A program made the position numbers and the translations under genes. From assembly GCA_027019175.1 (NCBI GenBank), contig JALUXB010000032.1, positions 1 through 63,300 of the forward strand: DNA of 63,300 nt, given 5' to 3'. This stretch comes from Sulfurovum sp. (GTDB lineage Bacteria > Campylobacterota > Campylobacteria > Campylobacterales > Sulfurovaceae). Under the pieces are notes generated by a model. The model did not search any database, was not told the origin of the DNA, and saw only the letters and a program-made list of their open reading frames with translations. Position 1 is the first letter of the stretch; every line of letters begins with the position of its first letter. This document shows positions 32,931-41,702 of the stretch, in pieces.

Positions 32931-32973
32931 TTCTGCAACCCAGCTTCCGGGTGCAGAGAAAGAACCCTTTTTT
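32931..32973 (+). terminator. Possible terminator between the ATP-grasp and M14 genes
   Basis: TTCTGCAACCC (32931-32941) pairs with GGGTGCAGAGAA (32949-32960) with a small bulge, around a 7-base loop, and a run of six T follows at 32968-32973. The T run is 7 bases away from the stem, so it may only attenuate transcription into the M14 gene. Confidence 0.45.
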
Positions 32974-33005
32974 ATTCCAAACCACTACCGTAAAGGCTGC
33001 TAACG

Positions 33006-35585
33006 ATGAAGAACCAGTATATGTCTTATCAGGAGAGTCTTGACTTTCTGCACAGAATGGAAAAAGAGTATCCTGACCTGATAGAAGTCATCAAGATCGG
33101 TACGACATACGAGGGGCGTGACATTGTCCTGGCCAAAATCTCCAAAGAGGTTGAAAAGGCAGATGAGAAACCGGCACTGCTCTACACCGGTACGATCCAT
33201 GCCCGAGAATGGATCGGTCATGAACTTGCACTGGAGTTCATTAAACATGTGGCTGAAAACCAGGATGTCAACCCCGTACTTGAAAAGGCACTTCAAGAGT
33301 CGACACTCTACATGGTACCCTGTCTCAACCCGGACGGATATGAATATTCCCGAAAACACTTCTCTTTCTGGCGTAAAAACCGTAGAAAGAACCATGACGG
33401 TACTGTTGGTGTCGACTTGAACCGCAACTTTTCCATCGGATTTAAAAAGATCAGTAACACATCCTCCAATGTCTACGGGGGCGAAGAGCCCTTTTCCGAA
33501 GCCGAAACACGCGCTATCAAAACGTTTGTCGATGCACATGAAAATATCACCATTGCGCTGGACTACCACTCTCAGGGGAACGTTTTTTTCCCGGCACACA
33601 AGTTCAAACATGAAGCGGAAATCGACGGGACAGATATGAATGTCATTGCTGCAAACATGAATGATGAGATCGAAAAGATTACCGGACGCCGCTACGGTAT
33701 CCACCGCGGCAAACCGCCTGCGGCACTCATCAGCGGAAGCGGACGGGAGTACTATTATTCCCGAGGCATCAAGGCACTGGTGGTGGAAGTAGGGACAAAG
33801 AATATCCCAGACTATATGAAAAGTATGAGCAGCAGTGTACACGAAAATATTCCCGCACTCATCCGCACCTTCTCCGAAGTGGTCAACTTTTCAGAGTATG
33901 CACCGCGCCGTGTAGATGAATTCAGTGTAGAGTCAGTCTCCGATACAAGCGTAACACTGGTGTGGAAATATGAAAAACGTGACGATATTTTCTTTGAAAT
34001 TTACCGCAGCACCAAGGACAAAGATGCCTGTGACGAGCGTACAAGAGTAGGGATCGCGGGGGATCACACGTTTACCGACACCGACCTGGAGAGTTCAACG
34101 AACTACAATTACACCATTCGTGCCGTCAGCAAAAAAAGTGGTTACAAATCGGCATTTGCTCCCGTTGTCAAAGCGCGTACAGCATTGGCTGAAGATGAGT
34201 TCTTCCGTTTTCTCTTTGCAACCAAAGAGGGTACAGGCTATGTGGGGCAATACACACAGGAGACCAACCGCGCACACTTTGGGAACAACTCACTCTTTGT
34301 GGGCATTAACAAGTCCAAAGGTATCTGCGACTCGGTTGTCAGTTTCGACCTCAGCTCCATTCCGGACAATGCCGTCATCAAATCGGCACGCTTCTATCTC
34401 TACCCGATGAACCGTGTGGGCGCAAAAATCGAAAAGTTCGGGCAGTGGGACCTCAGTCTGCTTGAACACGGCAGTTTTAGTGAGATCAGCGACTTCAACG
34501 AGATAGAAAACGCCAAAGCAAAGGGAATCATCGGCCAGGCGATCAAGTCGCGTCAGCTGACACAGGGCATCTGGAACTTTTGGGAGTTTTCGCAGCGTGA
34601 GTGCCAGCTGCTTGAAGAGGAGATCGCCAGTAAGCAGGCTGTATTCCGCATCGACGGCCCAAAGTACCTCCCTGACGGTGAAGATAGCCAGATGATGCAG
34701 TTTGATATTGGATATGGCAAGTTTGGCGGCGGCATCCACTACCGCCCGATGCTTGATATCAAGTACACCATCGAAAATGAAAAAATCAAGCTGCCGACTC
34801 AGGAGAGAGCGACCATCGCGCGAGAGGGTGTAGAGGAAAATGTGCTCAAAAGCGGCTTCGACAGTGAGGGCAACAAGGTCTACGGCTATCTGAATTTCGA
34901 CCTTTCCAAACTTCCCGAGCATGAGAAGACGATGATCATCCAGTGTGCGCTGCGAATTCGCAATAAAAATACGTTCAAAAAGAAGTCCGATGTACGTTTC
35001 TATGTCGAGCTGGTCGAGCTTGACGAGGTAGGCACCTACGAAGATATCAAAAACCGTGAAAAGATCGAATACATCGGTTACGAAGTGGCCGAAAGCGATC
35101 TTAATGCCAAAGAGTATCAGTATTTCAATTTTGATACGCTCTCCAAACAGGTGCTCGACCAAATGCACCAGGAGGGCAAAACCCTCAAGCTGGTCATCAA
35201 ACCAACCTCTGCACTGGGGGCTAAAAACCGTATTACCGAATGGGCAGATGATGCCGAACTGGTGGTCAAGTACATTCCAAAACGCCGTCATCCGGTCGCA
35301 CCTGTCGAGCATGTTCAGATAAGCAAAGAGAAAAAAATGATCAAATTGACCTGGAACAAAGTTGATGACGAAGCACTCAAAGGCTACTATGTCGTACGTA
35401 ACAGTTTCCATCCTCCACGCCACTTTATGGACGGGGTGAAACTCTATGGAGGCAAAGATACCTGGACATACGACAACTTCGGATCGTTCGACAAAGAAAA
35501 ATACTATGCAGTATTTACCTATGACGATGTACCCAACTTCTCAGAAGCAACTGTGGTACGTTACGATCCTCTGGAGAAGTATTGA
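33006..35585 (+). CDS. M14 zinc carboxypeptidase with FN3 and DNRLRE-like domains, no signal peptide
   Basis: An 859-aa protein starting MKNQYMSYQESLDFLHRME. The M14 catalytic domain spans about 1-298: H65 and E68 in IHAREWIGHE, VDLNRNF, H188 in DYHSQG and the general base E261 in VVEVGT. A fibronectin-III-like domain (about 303-390), two DNRLRE-type beta domains (about 392-770) and a second FN3-like domain follow. Such modules are usually extracellular, but no signal peptide is visible, so localisation is unclear. It should release C-terminal amino acids. It is the third gene after two ATP-grasp ligases. Confidence 0.8.
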   Translation: MKNQYMSYQESLDFLHRMEKEYPDLIEVIKIGTTYEGRDIVLAKISKEVEKADEKPALLYTGTIHAREWIGHELALEFIKHVAENQDVNPVLEKALQESTLYMVPCLNPDGYEYSRKHFSFWRKNRRKNHDGTVGVDLNRNFSIGFKKISNTSSNVYGGEEPFSEAETRAIKTFVDAHENITIALDYHSQGNVFFPAHKFKHEAEIDGTDMNVIAANMNDEIEKITGRRYGIHRGKPPAALISGSGREYYYSRGIKALVVEVGTKNIPDYMKSMSSSVHENIPALIRTFSEVVNFSEYAPRRVDEFSVESVSDTSVTLVWKYEKRDDIFFEIYRSTKDKDACDERTRVGIAGDHTFTDTDLESSTNYNYTIRAVSKKSGYKSAFAPVVKARTALAEDEFFRFLFATKEGTGYVGQYTQETNRAHFGNNSLFVGINKSKGICDSVVSFDLSSIPDNAVIKSARFYLYPMNRVGAKIEKFGQWDLSLLEHGSFSEISDFNEIENAKAKGIIGQAIKSRQLTQGIWNFWEFSQRECQLLEEEIASKQAVFRIDGPKYLPDGEDSQMMQFDIGYGKFGGGIHYRPMLDIKYTIENEKIKLPTQERATIAREGVEENVLKSGFDSEGNKVYGYLNFDLSKLPEHEKTMIIQCALRIRNKNTFKKKSDVRFYVELVELDEVGTYEDIKNREKIEYIGYEVAESDLNAKEYQYFNFDTLSKQVLDQMHQEGKTLKLVIKPTSALGAKNRITEWADDAELVVKYIPKRRHPVAPVEHVQISKEKKMIKLTWNKVDDEALKGYYVVRNSFHPPRHFMDGVKLYGGKDTWTYDNFGSFDKEKYYAVFTYDDVPNFSEATVVRYDPLEKY

Positions 35586-35722
35586 CACTTTCTTTGTAGA
35601 GCGTACTGCTTTTCCCTCTCCTTTTAATTTTTAATATAATTATTTTATAAAATAAATTTATTTTATTTTAAAGTTCTCAACTGTACACTTGGGTATCAAG
35701 CTATTGTGAAAGGTGGTACCCA

Positions 35723-36769
35723 ATGCAGACACAGAGCTACGAAAGCCTTTTGGCAGAAAATGAACATTTAAAACATTTGATCTTTCAGTTTAAAAACCTG
35801 CTTGATTCCATCCCTGATCCTGTTTTTATGAAAGATGAACATTTGCGATGGATCTATGGAAACCCTGTTATTTTAAACCTATACAACATTGACAAAGACA
35901 ATTATGTCGGCAAAACCGAAGACCAGCTTCTTCCAGAAGAGTTTGCCGAATCCTGTATGGAGAGCGACAGGAAGGCGGTTGCAAAAGGAAGTATCAGCAA
36001 ATCCGAAGAGTGTGCACGTGATCCTGAAGGCAAACTTCATTTTTATGAAGTATTCAAAGTGCCCTCCTATCATCATGAGACCGGCGCATTTACCGGACTG
36101 ATCGGTGTGGGAAGGGATATTACCGAACGCAAGGAAGCGCAGGAGGCACTTGAAGCAGAAAACAAAAAACGCAGAGCGAATGAAATACAGCTTGCCCACT
36201 TGACAAAAACACTTGAGGAACAGGTACACAAACGTACAGCGGAACTTGAGGCAGAAAAGGCCAGTGCGCTTAACCTGTCCTACATAGATACGCTGACAGG
36301 ACTCAATAACCGACGTGCCTTTTTTGAAAAAAGCTATGTCATTGACATCAATGCACGCAACCGCAATTGCGGCTATGCGGTTATCATTTTTGACATTGAC
36401 TATTTCAAACAGGTCAATGATACCTATGGACATGCCGTAGGCGATGTTGTGCTGAAGCAAAGTGCAAATGTTATCAAAGCAAATTTAAGGGCTACCGATA
36501 TTGAGGGACGTATCGGCGGGGAAGAGTTTGCAGTCACACTCGTGGATACTTCGCTGGAGCAGGCAATGAAGATAGGCAAAAAGATCTGTGAAAAGATTGC
36601 ACAAACCCCCATGGGCACACATGCCATCAATGTCACATGCAGCTGCGGAGCAAGTACCTATCACCCAGAGGCAGAAACATTTGAGGCAGTCCTTGCCAAA
36701 GCGGATGAAGCACTGTATTCGGCAAAAGCATCCGGAAGGAACCAGGTTTCCGGTAAAGCATTTATTTAA
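35723..36769 (+). CDS. PAS-GGDEF diguanylate cyclase
   Basis: A 348-aa soluble protein with AAAGGTGG upstream. A PAS domain (about 20-135: SIPDPVFMKDEHLRWIYGNP to GVGRDITERKEAQ) is followed by a coiled-coil linker (about 136-185) and a GGDEF domain with G265-G-E-E-F269. FDIDYFKQVNDTYGHAVGD is intact. It should make c-di-GMP in response to a PAS signal. It lies alone downstream of a very AT-rich intergenic stretch (35625-35672) and is followed by a strong terminator. Confidence 0.9.
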   Translation: MQTQSYESLLAENEHLKHLIFQFKNLLDSIPDPVFMKDEHLRWIYGNPVILNLYNIDKDNYVGKTEDQLLPEEFAESCMESDRKAVAKGSISKSEECARDPEGKLHFYEVFKVPSYHHETGAFTGLIGVGRDITERKEAQEALEAENKKRRANEIQLAHLTKTLEEQVHKRTAELEAEKASALNLSYIDTLTGLNNRRAFFEKSYVIDINARNRNCGYAVIIFDIDYFKQVNDTYGHAVGDVVLKQSANVIKANLRATDIEGRIGGEEFAVTLVDTSLEQAMKIGKKICEKIAQTPMGTHAINVTCSCGASTYHPEAETFEAVLAKADEALYSAKASGRNQVSGKAFI

Positions 36770-36790
36770 TAGGAGTTTTTAACTCCTATT
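36768..36790 (+). terminator. Strong hairpin terminator after the PAS-GGDEF gene
   Basis: AATAGGAGTT (36768-36777) and AACTCCTATT (36781-36790) form a perfect 10-bp stem with loop TTT. The stem overlaps the stop codon. No long T run follows, only TTAAAA. Confidence 0.6.
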
Positions 36791-36805
36791 TAAAAGCCGC
36801 TATGC

Positions 36806-36811
36806 TATACT
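36806..36811 (+). promoter_or_regulatory. -10 box of the repeat-protein gene, leaderless arrangement
   Basis: TATACT at 36806-36811 is followed by exactly 6 bases and ATG at 36818. There is no Shine-Dalgarno sequence before the ATG. Confidence 0.5.
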
Positions 36812-36817
36812 CACTCT

Positions 36818-38224
36818 ATGATGAACGAAAAACCGACACTCAAATCGCTGCTTGAAACTTCTGCAGGCAAAAAGCTGCTGCTGCTTGGCAAAGAACAGAT
36901 ATTTACCCAAAAAGAGATTGCCCGTTTTTTAAAACGTTTTAAAGTCACACCGGTGAAATACCTTGAAGAGGGAGTCGTCGGCGTGATTGAAAACCACCGG
37001 CTCAACCCTGTTGAAGAGGATATTTCCAACGAGGCATATGAACAGAAACTGCCTATTTACAAACTGAGTGTGTTCGAACAGCTTCTTTCAGAAGAGATAG
37101 ACGACGATGCACTCCTAATGGCGATCAAACTTGGCAACGACCAGGAACGCATAGTGCGGCTGCTTGGCAACGAACATCTCAGCAATGCACTCTTTGTACG
37201 CCTATTGAAACTCTACACCTTTCATACTGAGGAGGAGGACAACAGGCAGGACAGAGATGTCATTATGTTTACGCTGCGCCGCTACATCGATATCAAACCC
37301 AATGAAGAGGATTTGCTCTACAGCTACCTGACACTGCGCCGCCTCGCCACTGAAGCGACTGACCCGGAACTGCTCAAAGCGCTGTTGTATTTTCCCAATT
37401 TCGAATTTCTCATCCGTGGCAGAGAGAAGGTTACCCTGCAGAAGACAATTGCCCGAAACCCGTTTATTGACGAAGAGACGGTACGCAAACTTCTTGCAAC
37501 ACGCAAAGTTGCCGTTGCACGTGCACTGGCAGGAAACAGTGTCATCAGCAATGAAGTGCAGAAATATCTTCTTTCTCAAGATGACGAAGCTATCGATATG
37601 GCGCTTGCTGTCAACAACACCATTGACAAAACAATATTCGATGCGCTCCTGACGCGTGGCAATGAAGCAGTATCGCTTCTTCTCATACATCAGCCCATCG
37701 ATGCCTCACGCTTTGAAAAAGTACGAAAATCCGGCATCGATGCGGAACAGTATGCACTGCTGGGCGCGAATGAAATGCTTGACACAGATGTCATTGAATC
37801 GTTAGCCGCGATGGAAAACAAAGCACTTTGGCAGATGCTTGCCGGCAACAAAACGATTCCTGTTCAAGTACTTGCATCACTGTACGAAAAAGGCGGAAGG
37901 GAAGTGTATCTGGCACTTGCAAAAAATCCGGCTGTGCCGGAAGCCATCCTTGAAAGTCTCTATGAGCGTGCAGCGGATGACACAGAGATGCTTGCCGCAC
38001 TGGCACACAACCCCTCTCTGCCCGAAGCAAAACTGCGTGCGCTTTTTGAACGTGACAATTTCGAGATCAACCGCGGTCTTGCCACCAATGCCGCTCTGCC
38101 GCCTGAGCTGCTCGACGTTCTTAAAATTGACACGCGCCTGCAGAACGAACTGGCACAGAATGAGCAGCTTGCCAAATCTTATGAGGCGGTACTAAAACAA
38201 AACAAAGCAATGATGAATGTCTAA
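36818..38224 (+). CDS. LRV/HEAT-like solenoid repeat protein
   Basis: A 468-aa soluble protein. After an N-terminal alpha/beta part (residues about 1-110) it is a helical solenoid of about 24-residue repeats resembling leucine-rich repeat variant (LRV): the consensus LA.NP..P...L..L is visible in LAKNPAVPEAILESLYERA, LAHNPSLPEAKLRALFERD and LATNAALPPELLDVL. These repeats bind proteins. The next gene is a MoxR-type AAA+ ATPase, so this may be its substrate adaptor or partner. It probably has a leaderless mRNA. Confidence 0.65.
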   Translation: MMNEKPTLKSLLETSAGKKLLLLGKEQIFTQKEIARFLKRFKVTPVKYLEEGVVGVIENHRLNPVEEDISNEAYEQKLPIYKLSVFEQLLSEEIDDDALLMAIKLGNDQERIVRLLGNEHLSNALFVRLLKLYTFHTEEEDNRQDRDVIMFTLRRYIDIKPNEEDLLYSYLTLRRLATEATDPELLKALLYFPNFEFLIRGREKVTLQKTIARNPFIDEETVRKLLATRKVAVARALAGNSVISNEVQKYLLSQDDEAIDMALAVNNTIDKTIFDALLTRGNEAVSLLLIHQPIDASRFEKVRKSGIDAEQYALLGANEMLDTDVIESLAAMENKALWQMLAGNKTIPVQVLASLYEKGGREVYLALAKNPAVPEAILESLYERAADDTEMLAALAHNPSLPEAKLRALFERDNFEINRGLATNAALPPELLDVLKIDTRLQNELAQNEQLAKSYEAVLKQNKAMMNV

Positions 38225-38262
38225 TGAATGAGGAACGTGCAATGAATAACCGAATGAGTAAT

Positions 38263-38286
38263 GTAGGGTGCGTAGCCACGCACCAC
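38263..38286. repeat. GTAGGGTG-type palindrome between the repeat-protein and MoxR genes
   Basis: GGTGCGT (38267-38273) and ACGCACC (38278-38284) form a perfect 7-bp stem within GTAGGGTGCGT...ACGCACCAC. The same motif in the opposite orientation lies after nhaA (13829-13850). It ends just before the MoxR Shine-Dalgarno AAAAGG. Confidence 0.65.
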
Positions 38287-38300
38287 AAAAGGTATACAGA

Positions 38301-39305
38301 ATGAAAGCAAGCAATATTACCAAAGTCATAGACAAACTCATAGAGCGCAAACTGCCGGTATTTGTATGGGGCGCGCCGGGTATCGGAAAGTCCTCTATTG
38401 TCAAGCAGATCGCCGAAAAGAAGAATCTGGATTTTCTTGATCTTCGCCTCTCTCTGCTCGACCCTACTGACCTGAAAGGAATCCCATTCTTCAATGCCGA
38501 AACAAAAGAGGGAGTCTGGGCGAAACCAAGCTTTCTCCCCGGTGATACTGACTCCAGAGGTATTCTTTTTCTTGACGAGATCAACACAGCACCTCCGGCG
38601 GTACAGGCATCTGCCTACCAGCTTATCCTCGATCGCAAAGTAGGGGAGTATGAACTGCCCGAAGGATGGAGCATTGTTGCAGCAGGTAACCGTGAAAATG
38701 ACCGTGGTGTGGTCTACAAGATGCCCCCGCCGCTTGCTAACCGGTTTGTACACTTCGAAATGGAAGTCAATTTTGACGACTGGAAAGCATGGGCCTACCG
38801 CAGCGGCATAGACCACAGCATCATTGGATACCTTGCCTATGACAAAGCAATGCTCTTTACATTTGACCCAACATCCAACGAAAAAGCATTTGCCACCCCA
38901 AGAAGCTGGGAGTATGTCGACAGTATTGTAAAATCGGGTATAGATTCTGATTTAATATTAGATAGTATTAGCGGTGCTGTAGGACGTGAAGCAGCTGTAG
39001 GCTACAGCAGTTTTGTCAAAGTCATGCAACAGTTGCCAGACCTTGCAACAATACTTGACGGCACAATGGACAGATTTGACGAAGAAGATCCGCGCGTATT
39101 GATGGCACTGGCGATTGGGCTCGTCAATGCACTGAGGGAAACCCCCGATGATGATGCTGTTGAGAATGTGCTTGATTTTTCCCAGCAGCTTCCCGGAGAA
39201 TTTGCCATTATGCTTGTCAAAGACTTGCAGCAAAACGGTATCGATGTGGAAGGTTCTGCGGCATGGAGCGACTGGGTACGGAAATTCGCATATCTTCTGG
39301 GGTAA
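38301..39305 (+). CDS. MoxR-type AAA+ ATPase
   Basis: A 334-aa protein starting at ATG 38301 with AAAAGG upstream. Walker A is WGAPGIGKSS and Walker B is ILFLDEIN; sensor region AAGNRENDRG and LANRFVHFEM follow. MoxR ATPases act as chaperones that assemble or activate metalloenzymes and are usually encoded next to a VWA protein. No VWA gene is adjacent; the neighbour is the LRV-like repeat protein. A palindrome sits between the two genes but they may still be co-transcribed. Confidence 0.85.
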   Translation: MKASNITKVIDKLIERKLPVFVWGAPGIGKSSIVKQIAEKKNLDFLDLRLSLLDPTDLKGIPFFNAETKEGVWAKPSFLPGDTDSRGILFLDEINTAPPAVQASAYQLILDRKVGEYELPEGWSIVAAGNRENDRGVVYKMPPPLANRFVHFEMEVNFDDWKAWAYRSGIDHSIIGYLAYDKAMLFTFDPTSNEKAFATPRSWEYVDSIVKSGIDSDLILDSISGAVGREAAVGYSSFVKVMQQLPDLATILDGTMDRFDEEDPRVLMALAIGLVNALRETPDDDAVENVLDFSQQLPGEFAIMLVKDLQQNGIDVEGSAAWSDWVRKFAYLLG

Positions 39306-39348
39306 TCACAGACCGGAAGTAGATTTAGACACGGGTAGAATAATCATG

Positions 39349-39354
39349 TATAAT
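39349..39354 (+). promoter_or_regulatory. -10 box of the Kef-type antiporter gene
   Basis: TATAAT at 39349-39354 predicts a start near 39361. GGAG at 39371-39374 and ATG at 39381 follow. Confidence 0.5.
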
Positions 39355-39380
39355 ACCCAAAAGCCTTTTTGGAGCCATCA

Positions 39381-41012
39381 ATGGATCACGCCCTTTATAT
39401 TCTTATTATTACCGTAGCCATTGCCACGGTACTTAACGTCGTACTCAAACGCTTCGATATCCCTACGATCATCGGCTATGTACTTGCAGGGTTTTTCATT
39501 ACATCCATTTTCGATTTTGCCAAAGAATCGACAGAATTTTTAATGCATCTTGCAGAATTTGGCATCGTCTTTTTGATGTTTACTATAGGATTGGAGTTCT
39601 CTGTAACACACCTTAAAAGCATGAAACGTGAAGTTTTTCTCTATGGCGGACTGCAAGTCGGTGTCACAGGGCTTTTCTTTACTGCACTGGCCTACTGGAT
39701 CTTTGGTTTGGAGAGTACAGCATCCATTGTCATCGGCTTTGCCCTCGCACTCTCTTCCACAGCCATCGTACTGAAAATTCTCAACGAAAATAACGAAATA
39801 TACTCAGGATACGGACGCCTGACTCTCGGCATACTGCTCTTTCAGGATCTTGCTGTCATTCCTATTTTGCTGATGGTCTCCTTTTTTACCTCTTCAAACA
39901 ATTCTCTTTCAACAATGCTGCTGGAGACGCTTGGGGGCGCGGTACTCATTTTTATTGTTCTTTTCATTCTCAGCCGCTATTTCATTGAACGTTTCTTTGA
40001 CTGGATCGTTTCGAGTGACTCGGAAGAGATCTTTCTTGTCGCGGTACTCCTTGGGGTACTGAGTGCCTCTGTCTTTGCACAGGCGGTAGGGTTCACTTAC
40101 TCCCTGGGTGCTTTTTTGGCTGGGATGGTACTGTCGGAAACAAAGTACCGCTACCGTATCGAAGCCGACCTTGTACCTTTCCGGGATATTCTTCTCGGTG
40201 TCTTTTTTGTCACCATCGGTATGCTTATCGACTGGCATTCCATTGTCGACTACATCTTCTACATTTTGGGGCTGCTTGTCGGTATTATGCTTCTCAAAGC
40301 ATTGATCATCTTTGCCATTCTACGCATCTGGGTACAGAAACGTACTGCCATCAAAACCTCACTGGCACTCTTCCAGGTGGGGGAGTTTGCACTGGCAGTC
40401 TTTGCACTGGCACGCTCCAACGGTCTTATTTCTCCCGAAGTCAATCAGATTCTTATCATTACCGTCGTACTTTCCATGATTGTAACACCTTTTGTGCTTA
40501 AACATATCAAATACCTCACCGACAGGATGATCAAAGAACCTGAAACCCTGCGTGAGCGCGCCATGCAACATACAGGGTTTGAAAATCATGTCATCGTCTG
40601 CGGATACGGCCCCATTGGAGAACGGGTGGTCGAAACCCTAAAACAGCATAACATGCTTTATGTGATTCTTGAACATGATGTCAAAATTGTCGACAGTGTG
40701 CTTGCAAAAGGGGAAGAGGCAATTTACCTGGCCAATGCAGCACAGAAAATGGTGCTTTCACATTTTAATATAGAGCGTTCCGCTGCCGTAGTCGTCACGG
40801 TTGAAAATGAACTGCAACGGTACCTCATTTGTGAAAACATCGCTTCATTCAATTACAAAGTAAAGAGTGTAGTGAAAGTCAACAATGCCCAGGAAGAAAA
40901 GATTTATAAACAGATGGGTATTACTTCTGTCATCAATGCCAGAGATACCATCGCCGACATGCTTTCCCAGGAAGTGCTGGTGTGTCACCTGCCTGAAAAG
41001 GTGACACACTAA
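39381..41012 (+). CDS. KefB-type monovalent cation:proton antiporter with TrkA-N domain
   Basis: A 543-aa protein starting at ATG 39381, 6 bases after GGAG. About twelve hydrophobic segments form the CPA2 antiporter (residues about 1-380; FGIVFLMFTIGLEFS, ALALSSTAIVLKIL, FQDLAVIPILL). A cytosolic Rossmann TrkA-N/RCK domain follows (HVIVCGYGPIGERVVETL). It should exchange K+ or Na+ for H+ under nucleotide control. Its 3' end overlaps the convergent CZB gene by 4 bases, with a 10-bp hairpin in the shared end. Confidence 0.88.
   Translation: MDHALYILIITVAIATVLNVVLKRFDIPTIIGYVLAGFFITSIFDFAKESTEFLMHLAEFGIVFLMFTIGLEFSVTHLKSMKREVFLYGGLQVGVTGLFFTALAYWIFGLESTASIVIGFALALSSTAIVLKILNENNEIYSGYGRLTLGILLFQDLAVIPILLMVSFFTSSNNSLSTMLLETLGGAVLIFIVLFILSRYFIERFFDWIVSSDSEEIFLVAVLLGVLSASVFAQAVGFTYSLGAFLAGMVLSETKYRYRIEADLVPFRDILLGVFFVTIGMLIDWHSIVDYIFYILGLLVGIMLLKALIIFAILRIWVQKRTAIKTSLALFQVGEFALAVFALARSNGLISPEVNQILIITVVLSMIVTPFVLKHIKYLTDRMIKEPETLRERAMQHTGFENHVIVCGYGPIGERVVETLKQHNMLYVILEHDVKIVDSVLAKGEEAIYLANAAQKMVLSHFNIERSAAVVVTVENELQRYLICENIASFNYKVKSVVKVNNAQEEKIYKQMGITSVINARDTIADMLSQEVLVCHLPEKVTH
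40980..41009. terminator. Hairpin embedded in the antiporter coding end, possible bidirectional terminator
   Basis: GTGTGTCACC (40980-40989) pairs perfectly with GGTGACACAC (41000-41009) around the loop TGCCTGAAAA. The right arm reaches the overlapping stop codons of the two convergent genes. It is coding sequence and hairpin at once. No T run follows on either side. Confidence 0.45.
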
Positions 41013-41470
41013 AGGGCATCAAGATCTTTTTCCGGAAGTGCTACAATACGCCGCTCCATAAGATTGATCTGATCGATAAGCTTTTTCGAAACTTCTTGCA
41101 TAGAGGTAAAATACTCCTTGGCAAGTTTCGAAGCATCTTCACTGATTTTCTTCTTCTTGCCAAAAAGCTTGCTGAAGAAACCTTGAGATTCCATATCATA
41201 GTAAATCTTGTAAATATTCAAATAGATATCATGCAGTTCAAAATGCAGTTTTTCAACCTCAGACATGCAGTCAAAGGTATTATTCGGTAATGCATTGAGT
41301 TTTTGGGCATCAGAATAAAACCACTTGCCAAACTGACACTGGGTTGAATTGACAGGAATAGCATCTTCTTCAACCTTAAGACCGGAAATCAGCATTTTTG
41401 CACGCTGTACCCAGTTTATATGTGCCGCTTTTGCTGCTCTCAGCTGTTCCAATATAATATTTTTTTCCAT
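41009..41470 (-). CDS. Stand-alone CZB (chemoreceptor zinc-binding) domain protein
   Basis: A 153-aa protein with GGAG before ATG 41470. The four zinc ligands of a CZB domain are visible: H17, C45 in CQFGKWF, and H76 and H80 in LHFELHDI. CZB domains sense zinc or oxidants such as hypochlorous acid in chemoreceptors and diguanylate cyclases. Here it stands alone without a signalling domain. A helical C-terminal part (about 95-150) could contact a partner protein. It is cytosolic. Confidence 0.85.
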   Translation of the reverse strand: MEKNIILEQLRAAKAAHINWVQRAKMLISGLKVEEDAIPVNSTQCQFGKWFYSDAQKLNALPNNTFDCMSEVEKLHFELHDIYLNIYKIYYDMESQGFFSKLFGKKKKISEDASKLAKEYFTSMQEVSKKLIDQINLMERRIVALPEKDLDAL

Positions 41471-41702
41471 TGATTAGTCTCCATTATGATCATTTATAGT
41501 GTAAACACATCATAAAGTAACAAAAATATCATAAAAATCTCTTTATTATATCTTCTCTAATGTAATCTTTCCGAAAAATATACACGCATTATACACGTCC
41601 AGACCGTTGTATATAACCCAACTGTCATTTTAATGATGCCCATAAGATTCAGAAAAACCGTAAATATGGTATGATACCCTTTATTCACAAAGGAGTGTAC
41701 AC

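Noticed and set aside
34290-35423. 377-residue open frame on the minus strand
   Set aside because: Antisense to the M14 gene and without family features.
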